Shown: positions 25,436 through 32,050 of the stretch, piece after piece | How positions within the stretch are numbered: position 1 is the first letter of the stretch | Layout of the letters: every line of letters begins with the position of its first letter | NCBI GenBank assembly: GCA_020634015.1 | Contig: JACKCN010000003.1 | Coordinates: forward strand, 422,765 to 486,764 | Source: Candidatus Delongbacteria bacterium | GTDB taxonomy: Bacteria; CAIWAD01 | Direction: 5' to 3' | DNA: 64,000 bases | Program-made: the position numbers and the translations under genes | The notes under the pieces: generated by a model | The model's input: only the letters and a program-made list of their open reading frames with translations | Databases searched by the model: none | What the model was told of the DNA's origin: nothing

Positions 25436-26149
25436 ATGTCCACTCTCACCCGGCCCGATCGCCTCGGCCGCTTGCTGGATGTGGCCTGCGGTGCAGGCAA
25501 CTTCGCGCTCGAACTTGTGCAGGAAATCGGCGGCCTGCGGGAGCTGGTGGCCATCGACAGCAGTCAAAGCGCACTGGAGGCTGCCCGTGACGCACTGGCC
25601 AGCCTGCCCCATCAACTGCACACGATGGCGGGGGAGCACCTCGACTTTCCCAACGGCGGTTTCGACACGGTGTCCATCGCTCACAGTCTTCATCATCTGG
25701 CCGACCCCGACATGGTCCTGAAGGAAATGCGGCGCGTGCTGCGCCCGGGAGGCTGGCTGGTGGTGCAGGAGATGTACCGGGACACCGAGGACCCGGCGGC
25801 CCGCACCCATGTGGAACTGCACCACTGGTGGGCGGCCGTGGATCGGAGCCGCAGTGTGCAGCACAACGAGACTTTCCCGCGTGAAAGTCTGGTCTCACTC
25901 CTGAACAACATGCCAGGCGTGAGCTGGCTGGTCGAGGACCGGATCGATGCGGACTCAAACCCCTTCAATCCGGAGCTGAAAGAGCATCTGGAACCGGTGA
26001 TTGCGCGCTACCAGGCCTGGTGTGATGACTCTCCCGAGGGCCGGGCTTTGTTCGACCGCGGCGAGCGGCTTCGTGAACAGTTGGCGCGGCATGGGTTCCG
26101 CAGTGCTCCCGCGTTGCGCGCCTGGGGCAGACGGGAAGAGGCGCGGTGA
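25436..26149 (+). CDS. Class I SAM-dependent methyltransferase
   Basis: The ATG at 25436 is preceded by AAGGAGA; frames reaching further upstream run through repeats and are discarded. The 237-residue product opens almost directly with the SAM-binding motif LLDVACGAGNFALEL (residues 12-26), followed by the acidic motif II (LVAIDSSQSALE), FPNGGFDTVSIAHSLHHL (motif IV, about 74-91) and VLRPGGWLVVQEMY. This is the UbiE/COQ5-like Methyltransf_11 pattern. The N-terminal helical cap is very short compared with most relatives, so it might be trimmed, perhaps by the repeat cluster that abuts it. The substrate is unknown. Confidence 0.82.
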   Translation: MSTLTRPDRLGRLLDVACGAGNFALELVQEIGGLRELVAIDSSQSALEAARDALASLPHQLHTMAGEHLDFPNGGFDTVSIAHSLHHLADPDMVLKEMRRVLRPGGWLVVQEMYRDTEDPAARTHVELHHWWAAVDRSRSVQHNETFPRESLVSLLNNMPGVSWLVEDRIDADSNPFNPELKEHLEPVIARYQAWCDDSPEGRALFDRGERLREQLARHGFRSAPALRAWGRREEAR

Positions 26150-26265
26150 TCAGGGTCGGGAAGGGTCCGTGTCTGGAAAATGTTTTTGCTGGCGCTGGTC
26201 TTGTTCCTGTGCGTGTCCACTTTGATTGACATGTTAACGGGGTTTTCATTGCCCCTGTACGACAA
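26150..26265. other. Leader of the tandem-repeat array
   Basis: This short stretch after the methyltransferase stop contains an ATG at 26180 followed by hydrophobic codons (MFLLALVLFLCV...), which opens a 154-codon frame into the repeats. The ribosome binding site is poor and the downstream repeat stays open on both strands, so I do not call a gene. Confidence 0.4.
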
Positions 26266-26731
26266 CAGGGAACAAATCTCGTCCCCCGTCGTGCCCCGGG
26301 TGGGTGGTGGAGGCGGTGGGCGGGAGAGGCGCACCTCCAGTAAGCGCCTGTCCAGATTGCCTGACACACATCCTTGGAAACTTGGCCCGGTTCTGCTCTT
26401 CAGGGAACAGAATTTGCCGTCCAGCGTGCCCCGGGTGGGTGGTGGAGGCGGTGGGCGGGAGAGACGCGCCTCCAGAAATCGACTGTTCAACTCACCTGAC
26501 ACGCATCCCTGGAAGTTTGGCCCGACCCTGCTCTTCAGGGAACAGAATTCGTCTTCCAGCGTGCCCCGGGTGGGTGGTGGAGGCGGTGGGTGGGAGAGAC
26601 TAACCTCCAGAAAGCGGCTGTCCAATATTCCTGACACACAGTGATTGAAATTTGGCCCGGGTCTGCATTCCAAGGAACAGAATTCGCCTTCCAGCGTGCC
26701 CCGGGTGGGTGGTGGAGGCGGTGGGTGGGAG
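26266..26731. repeat. Tandem array of 135-base G-rich repeats, about 3.5 units
   Basis: The word GTGCCCCGGGTGGGTGGTGG starts at 26291, 26426, 26561 and 26696, exactly 135 bases apart each time. The rest of the unit is conserved but more variable (CAGGGAACAGAATT, CCTGACACACATCC and TTTGGCCCG words recur). The core continues into GGAGGCGGTGGG, so each unit holds about eight consecutive G-runs, and TGGAGG pairs with a downstream CCTCCA in the first three units. Because 135 is 45 codons, long frames stay open on both strands, encoding Gly-rich (plus) or Pro-rich (minus) repeats. I read it as a non-coding structured repeat. Confidence 0.85.
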
Positions 26732-26898
26732 GAGAACCCCCGGATCACAAGTGTCCAGAAATCATGACTCATCCAACAGCTATTCTGTTTGTGGACCACA
26801 CTGAGTCACCGGATCGGTTCACACATGACGTCGGATGAACAACACCACGCTGTCATTGGCAGCGCTCAAAGACACATTCAGAGTTGAGGAACACGACC

Positions 26899-27666
26899 AT
26901 GCAAGGGTTCATTCATCGAATTGCCGTGCTGTGCGGAGCAATTCTTCTGGCCCTGTCTCCCTCGAGTCACGCCGCCGGAAGTGAGATGGGCCTGGCCTCC
27001 ATGTTGTACATCAATGGACAGGGCAAGGCCTCCGTCGAGGCGGACCAGGTCAGCATCCAGTTCAATCTCAACGCGACCAGCAAGACGCTGGAAGTCGTGA
27101 GCGAAACTGTCTCCGAGAATCTCGACGAGGTGCTGGATTGGCTGGACAGTCATGATGAGACGGACATCGAATACTGGCTGGGGAATCTGTCCCGGCGGGA
27201 CATCTACAGGACAAAGCGGCGCATGGATGTCCGGCTTGACAAGAGAATTGACGTGAACGTGTACAACATGCAATTGCTGGATACACTGACGACCATCATG
27301 TCCGCTCATGGTTTCACCATGGGCCGGACCGCATGGAGTACCAGCAAGGAAGACGAACTGAAAAGTGAAGCAATTCTGGCTGCCAGCAACGATGCAAGAC
27401 GTCGCGCAGAGCAGTTCGCGACGGCTCTGGGAGTGTCACTCGGGAAGGTGTACACGATTTCCATTGATGGCGCGGGACCGTTGGAGGAGAGAGGATATCA
27501 GACAACGAAGAACTCCGGCGGATTCACCATCGACAATGAAGGCGCCTTCCATGCACGGGGCGGAAGTCTCGATCCCGTGTTGATCGTGGCCGATCGCTCC
27601 TCGGAGATTTCGGTTCAGCGGATCCAGGTGAGCACCCGTGTGCATGTGGAGTACGTGATCGAGTGA
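26899..27666 (+). CDS. SIMPL (DUF541) domain periplasmic protein
   Basis: The ATG at 26899 follows GAGGA and opens a signal peptide (hydrophobic residues 8-23, cut near SHA). A TTG 15 bases upstream is less likely. The mature protein (255 residues in all) has the SIMPL pattern: YINGQGKASVEADQVSIQF near 39, a helical segment with NLDEVLDWLD, KEDELKSEAILAASNDARRRAEQFATALG near 156-184, then GKVYTISIDG and a final STRVHVEYVIE beta-strand. SIMPL proteins form periplasmic oligomers and are linked to oxidative-stress tolerance, but without a defined reaction. The gene stands alone between the repeat array and a convergent operon. Confidence 0.85.
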   Translation: MQGFIHRIAVLCGAILLALSPSSHAAGSEMGLASMLYINGQGKASVEADQVSIQFNLNATSKTLEVVSETVSENLDEVLDWLDSHDETDIEYWLGNLSRRDIYRTKRRMDVRLDKRIDVNVYNMQLLDTLTTIMSAHGFTMGRTAWSTSKEDELKSEAILAASNDARRRAEQFATALGVSLGKVYTISIDGAGPLEERGYQTTKNSGGFTIDNEGAFHARGGSLDPVLIVADRSSEISVQRIQVSTRVHVEYVIE

Positions 27667-27735
27667 TCGGCAGCACCGTATCAAGGTGTAAGTCCATCCC
27701 CGATTCGCGGGCAGGCCGTGCAGCAGGCTGATGGG

Positions 27736-28230
27736 TCAGTCGCTGCTGGCTGTGCCATCGAGAAACCCATGCCGTCTCAGCTGCAGGTCAAACAGCACGC
27801 CCTGCCCCCGATCCAGTTGCTCGGGAAGGTCGCCGCGTGTTCCCAGGCCCTTGGCCAGCAGTGCCAGTACCTCACCACACAGTTCGTAGTGCGTCACGAC
27901 AAGCAGCGCGCTCACATCGGCACCGGCCGCGATCACCCAGGGCAGGATCCGCTCCTCATGGTCCTCGAAACCCTGCGCGTCGCCCTGACGATCGGGCCCA
28001 CTCCAGAGTCGCGAGTCCGGGTGCACCATGACCGACTCCGTGGTCCATGCCGCCAGCAGTGCCTCGGCGGTGGCCCGGGCGCGTGGAGCCGTCGACGGAA
28101 TCATCAACACCGAATCACCCACGACTGGCCGCGGCAACAGCATGGCAAGTCGCTGGGCCTGCAAGCGCCCCCGCTGTGAAATTCCACCGGGAGCCGGATC
28201 GGCGTGTCGCAGCCAGGCCATCCATCTCAT
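27736..28230 (-). CDS. SixA-like phosphohistidine phosphatase, histidine phosphatase family
   Basis: The start at 28230 overlaps the stop of the upstream gene in an ATGA arrangement (28230-28227), which decides it over an in-frame ATG at 28263. The 164-residue protein has the RHG-type catalytic motif near its start (WLRHADPAPGG, H9), the SixA-like arginine segment STAPRARATAEALL near residue 50 and the second histidine in VVTHYELCGEVL near 118. E. coli SixA removes phosphate from histidine in phosphotransfer domains such as NPr. Here it is the last gene of a three-gene coupled operon with two envelope proteins, so another phosphoester substrate is possible. Confidence 0.8.
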   Translation of the reverse strand: MRWMAWLRHADPAPGGISQRGRLQAQRLAMLLPRPVVGDSVLMIPSTAPRARATAEALLAAWTTESVMVHPDSRLWSGPDRQGDAQGFEDHEERILPWVIAAGADVSALLVVTHYELCGEVLALLAKGLGTRGDLPEQLDRGQGVLFDLQLRRHGFLDGTASSD

Positions 28231-28946
28231 CGGAACCTCTGCACGATCAGGCCATTCTTCCACTTCGAGTGAGCCACCAGCGGTTCCAGAATCACCCGGT
28301 GCTTCAGGCTGCTGGCGTGCAGCAACAATACCTCGCCATCACGGCGCACGATCATGCCCGTGTGGCTCACATCCAGACCGGCCGCATCGTTCCAGAAGCC
28401 GACCAGATCCCCGGTCCGCAGACTGTCAAGCAGGGCTGCGGACGGAGGCACCCGGGTCAGCGTGCGCTCCTGCGTGCCCAGTCCGGGCAGCCACTGGCCA
28501 CCATCCGATTTCTGGTTCAACACCTTGTTCCGCAACTGCGCGCCCGGCAGGCGAGCGCTGATGTCCTCCAGCTCCGGGTGTGCCACGGCCCAGTCACTGA
28601 AGAAGTGCAGGCGCTTGCTCCAGTCCACCCGGGCGTCCGCGTAGCGCCAGGCCTGCAGGCCTTCGCAGAAACCGGTGTCAGCCGTGGCGGCCGCGCAGAC
28701 TTCCAGAAAGGTCATGCAGTCCAGCGAGTCCTCCCGGCACACGAGTTGCTCAGGGCGTGTCGCCGAGCCAATCAGCGTATTGGCTGCGTAGGGGCGACCC
28801 ACTCGGGCCAGACCCGCATCGGCCATCGCGCTGGCTCTGGGGGAGGGATCATTGGCCACTTCCTGGACTGCCGCACGGGCATTGTCCGTGACGCAACAGG
28901 CCAGCAGGACCAGCAGCAGCATGCGAACCGGGCGGGACTGGATCAC
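28227..28946 (-). CDS. DUF1460 (N-acetylmuramoyl-L-alanine amidase-like) secreted protein
   Basis: The GTG start at 28946 overlaps the stop of the upstream gene (GTGA). The 239-residue product has a signal peptide (residues 8-25, ending ARA). The mature part carries the DUF1460 signature: GRPYAANTLIG near residue 50, the candidate catalytic cysteine in DSLDCMTFLE near 74, RTGDLVGFWN near 177 and the histidine in LDVSHTGMIV near 192, followed by VLLLHASS. This is an NlpC/P60-like cysteine-histidine arrangement, expected to cleave cell-wall peptides or amides in the periplasm. It lies between a peptidase-like protein and a phosphatase in the same operon. Confidence 0.85.
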   Translation of the reverse strand: MIQSRPVRMLLLVLLACCVTDNARAAVQEVANDPSPRASAMADAGLARVGRPYAANTLIGSATRPEQLVCREDSLDCMTFLEVCAAATADTGFCEGLQAWRYADARVDWSKRLHFFSDWAVAHPELEDISARLPGAQLRNKVLNQKSDGGQWLPGLGTQERTLTRVPPSAALLDSLRTGDLVGFWNDAAGLDVSHTGMIVRRDGEVLLLHASSLKHRVILEPLVAHSKWKNGLIVQRFR

Positions 28947-31399
28947 GGCTCAACCTCCAGGGATAGCGAAAACCAGGGATCCAGGCGGAAGCCCGCCAGT
29001 TGCTCGAGGTCCAGGTCCAGCAGGAAATGCTGATCCGGCTCGGTCAGTTCCAGGAAGTACAGTTCCGGCTCACCTTCAGGAGGCTGGATCAGCAGCGGCA
29101 CAGTCAGCGTGCCCGAGTCGCTCGGGCGGGTCAGATGCACATCCAGCATGCCGTCACCCTGCTGCAACCGCGCCACCACCTCGGGGTGATCGACGCGCGA
29201 CTGGAAATCGGCAAAACGTCCGCCCGCCCAGGGTCCCAGATGCTGGCTCAGTTTCTCCTGCATCACGGCCAGGTTCAGGCTGCCGCTTTGCAGACTGTAG
29301 TACAGGTCCCGCAGGAAGCGGCGAAAACGGGCGTCGGAGAGACTGGCCGGGTCCCGGCTGGCGTCGCGCAGGTTCTGCAACAGCAGCGCGAAGCGCCAGT
29401 CCAGACTCTCCTGGCTGCCCGGATCGTGCCAGCCCCCGTCGGCTCGGCTCCCCAGCAGCGGCAGGGCCAGCTCGGGATGCGGATTGTAACGCTGGTGGTT
29501 CAGGATCCGGGCGTGTGCCAGATCGCGCAGGCGATTGGCCGTGCTCACGCCGTGCACCTGCTCGACGGCGATGAGGGCCGTGGCCAGACGGAGGCCATCG
29601 CGCAGCCAGTCGGGTGTGCCGTTTTCCAGCGGAACCACTCCACCCCACCACTGCCCGGCCAGTGCGGTGGCCCGTTGCAGGGCCGCCTCGCCGCCACCGT
29701 TCCAGACGGCTGCCGCGGGCAGGCGTCCGGGAAGATCGCCGGCCGCGGGCGAGTAGAGCAGATCACGCAGATCACTCTCGGGACGCTCGCTCCGTCGCCA
29801 CTCGGCCAGCAGTACGGGATCGTGATCCAGCGGCAGCAGCAGCTCGCTCAGCGCCGTGTTCAGCGGCAGCAGATCCGCCAGCGCTCCGTCCTGCCTGCCG
29901 GGATTGGACTTGGCCAGCGAGCGCGCGAAACCATCGCCGGGCACGGGGTCCAGCAGGGCCCCGCTCTCGGGCGCCGCCGGATTTCCCGGCCGCCAGGGAC
30001 GCACCGAGTCCAGCACGGTGTCCTTCTCGTAGCGCCAGAAACTGGTGCCCGTGTTCGCCGGACCCGCCAGCAGGGCTGGGTCGGCTTCCGGCACGAAGAC
30101 ACTCATGCCGTCATCGGTCTGCAATTGGCGCCGCGGCAGGGCGTGCAGCACGGGCAGGCGCGCATTGCGGATCATGCACTGCAGGCGGGAGGGCGAGTCT
30201 CCGTCGCCCGGCGGCACCAAAATGCCGTTGCTGATGCCGAGAGCCAGGGGTGCGGATGATTCCAGATCCAGTCGCACCCACGGCACTCGTGTGACGCCAT
30301 CCGCGGGTTCCGGGTGCCAGGCCCGCAAGGGATACTCAAGCTGACCGCCCTTGTTGCGGGTGGCCAGGTTCAGCGAGCCTTCGCCGAACAGGCTGAGATG
30401 CAGCCGTCCGGCGGGCAGTTCCTCAGGGAAGATCAGATAGATCAGAGGAGAACCCGGACTGTCCAGCCCGCCGGCATGCGGCAGCCAGAGCGAAACTGGA
30501 CTCTCGGCGCAGTGCACACTGTCCAGCCGTGCGCCCGGGTCCAGACGCACGGGAATCACGGAGCTCGGGCGGGTCAGCGTGCCGTTCAGGCGGGCGGTCC
30601 AGCGGGCGGACAGCACGGCGTCGACGTTCAGTTCGAGAGCCAGGCTGTCCGTGGTCCAGTCAGGGTGCGAATATGGGGCCGGCTGTTCGCGGCCCACGCC
30701 CGAGTCGGGCAGGTCGTCAGCCAGTTCGGCCAGGGGACGGAACAGGCTGCTGCCGAAGTGCAGCGGTCGCAGCAGCAGGGTCGACGGATCGAGCGGATCC
30801 GGTCCGCCGCCGCTCAGCCTTGCCCAGAGTCGCGGCCGCCTGAATTGGAGCCAAGCCAGCGACTCCCCGCGTTCGTCACTCTGAAGGAAGTCGATCAGAA
30901 GGCTTGGCCAGGCCGTGCGCGCCATCGCGGCGGCATCGTCGTTGCCCAGACGGCGATTGAGGCGAGCGAACAGGCCGGTGGACACGGGTTGCCAGGACAG
31001 CGATTCCAGCTCCGCCGGCAAGCGGTCGCACAGCAGCAGGAAACTGCGGATCCTGCGGGACTGCAGGTCGGCGCCGTCCCCGCTTTGCAGCAGGAGGGCT
31101 TCCAGCGAGTCGCGCGCGCTCAGGGTGGCACGGGAGCGGCCTTCGAACCGCAGCATCCAGATGCCCCGACCGGGGCCGGGAAGGTGCAATCGCTGAAACG
31201 TCCCTTTCTCCAGCTGCAGGTCCAGTCCTGGCCAGGAAAGGCGCTGATTCCGTACAGCAGCCTTGCTCTCGAACGCTGGGTGGGCCAGAGCGAGCCGCAG
31301 TTGATCCAGATCCCCGGCCGAAGGCGCGCTGTGGCCGGCCACGGCCAGACCCAGCAGCAGGCTCAGCAGGGGCAGAAAACGGAAGGCATGGTTGCTCAC
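28943..31399 (-). CDS. Secreted M1 (gluzincin) peptidase-like protein lacking the zinc-binding residues
   Basis: The GTG at 31399 has AAGGAAGGATGAAGA upstream on the minus strand and opens a signal peptide (MSNHAFRFLPLLSLLLGL..., cut near AVAGHSA). Of 818 residues, 20-420 are beta-rich like the N-terminal domains of M1 aminopeptidases. Around 578-602 the sequence TALAGQWWGG...WLRDGLR lines up without gaps with the M1 active site HEIAHQWFG...WLNEGF, but both histidines, the catalytic glutamate and the third zinc ligand are replaced (T, A, G and D). A helical C-terminus follows. I infer a non-catalytic binding or scaffold protein. It is the first gene of the operon with the DUF1460 and SixA-like genes. 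Confidence 0.75.
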   Translation of the reverse strand: MSNHAFRFLPLLSLLLGLAVAGHSAPSAGDLDQLRLALAHPAFESKAAVRNQRLSWPGLDLQLEKGTFQRLHLPGPGRGIWMLRFEGRSRATLSARDSLEALLLQSGDGADLQSRRIRSFLLLCDRLPAELESLSWQPVSTGLFARLNRRLGNDDAAAMARTAWPSLLIDFLQSDERGESLAWLQFRRPRLWARLSGGGPDPLDPSTLLLRPLHFGSSLFRPLAELADDLPDSGVGREQPAPYSHPDWTTDSLALELNVDAVLSARWTARLNGTLTRPSSVIPVRLDPGARLDSVHCAESPVSLWLPHAGGLDSPGSPLIYLIFPEELPAGRLHLSLFGEGSLNLATRNKGGQLEYPLRAWHPEPADGVTRVPWVRLDLESSAPLALGISNGILVPPGDGDSPSRLQCMIRNARLPVLHALPRRQLQTDDGMSVFVPEADPALLAGPANTGTSFWRYEKDTVLDSVRPWRPGNPAAPESGALLDPVPGDGFARSLAKSNPGRQDGALADLLPLNTALSELLLPLDHDPVLLAEWRRSERPESDLRDLLYSPAAGDLPGRLPAAAVWNGGGEAALQRATALAGQWWGGVVPLENGTPDWLRDGLRLATALIAVEQVHGVSTANRLRDLAHARILNHQRYNPHPELALPLLGSRADGGWHDPGSQESLDWRFALLLQNLRDASRDPASLSDARFRRFLRDLYYSLQSGSLNLAVMQEKLSQHLGPWAGGRFADFQSRVDHPEVVARLQQGDGMLDVHLTRPSDSGTLTVPLLIQPPEGEPELYFLELTEPDQHFLLDLDLEQLAGFRLDPWFSLSLEVEP

Positions 31400-31454
31400 T
31401 CTTCATCCTTCCTTCGATGGGGGCCACGAAGCTGTGGGGCGTGACGGGTGGCCC

Positions 31455-31483
31455 TTGTGCGGGCGGGGCAATTGTCCTATTCT
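31455..31483 (+). promoter_or_regulatory. Sigma-70 type promoter of the tmRNA gene
   Basis: TTGTGC (31455-31460) and TATTCT (31478-31483) are separated by 17 bases and end 19 bases before the mature 5' end of tmRNA, which fits a short processed leader. Confidence 0.6.
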
Positions 31484-31502
31484 CGCCCTCCCAACGAACA
31501 CT

Positions 31503-31854
31503 GGGGACGTTCGTGGATTCGACGGGATCGCAGTGACACAGTCGTGCATGCCGTGGACGTGCCGGAGCACCACGCTAAAAGTTTCGGCAAACTATTAATC
31601 GGCAACGATTACGCTCTCGCTGCCTAATCTTAGGTAGCCGAAGCCCGGCTGGCGCGACCGCCGCCGCCGGTTCCTTCGTCACCCCAGCGGTCTGGTCCGA
31701 TGGTCCTGGCTGGAGCCATCGGATGAGAACCACAGCCTGGTTTCGGGCGAGCCTGTCCATTGGCGCAACCGGAACGAGATCAAACAATGGAATAAGCATG
31801 TAGATCGGCCGTGGAGCGCTTTTTCGGACGAGGGTTCGACTCCCTCCGTCTCCA
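31503..31854 (+). ncRNA. ssrA: tmRNA (transfer-messenger RNA)
   Basis: tmRNA rescues stalled ribosomes and tags the unfinished protein for proteolysis. The 5' end GGGGACG...GGATTCGACGGGA is the conserved alanine-tRNA-like start, and its first seven bases pair with CGTCTCC at 31847-31853 (one G-U). The T-arm GAGGGTTCGACTCCCTC stands before the discriminator A at 31854; CCA is not encoded. The tag frame follows a TTAATC word that aligns with the E. coli resume signal UAGUC, and reads GGC AAC GAT TAC GCT CTC GCT GCC TAA, giving the tag GNDYALAA. The 352-base length is normal. It is divergent from the peptidase-like operon. Confidence 0.95.
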
Positions 31855-31855
31855 T

Positions 31856-31905
31856 GCAACGGACCGGTGATGGGTCTCGCAAGAGGTCCTGAACCGGTCC
31901 GTTGC
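31856..31905 (+). terminator. Long inverted repeat just after tmRNA, possible terminator or processing hairpin
   Basis: GCAACGGACCGGT (31856-31868) and ACCGGTCCGTTGC (31893-31905) are perfect 13-bp arms around a 24-base loop, beginning two bases after the mature 3' end. No T-run follows, so it may serve 3' processing as much as termination. Confidence 0.55.
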
Positions 31906-32050
31906 TGCTCCTGCCCCGAATGTCCACTTCGGCCTCTGCCCAAGGTTTGGCACCTTCCGGGGGCCCGTGACCGGGTCGACGCCGAACACCCGACCCCGGT
32001 CGACGCCCACCGCAGCAGGCGACTTCCGACCGGCCAAGAACACCGGACTC

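Noticed and set aside
26266..26731. A CRISPR array.
   Set aside because: The repeats are 135 bases long, adjacent copies diverge along the unit, and there is no short repeat with unique spacers or any cas gene.
26008..26799. A 263-codon minus-strand Pro-rich protein across the tandem repeats.
   Set aside because: It runs into the methyltransferase gene on the other strand, has no ribosome binding site or signal peptide, and owes its length to the 45-codon period of the repeat.
30314..31444. A 376-codon plus-strand frame opposite the peptidase-like gene.
   Set aside because: The minus-strand gene has a signal peptide, coupling and recognisable family sequence; the plus frame has none.
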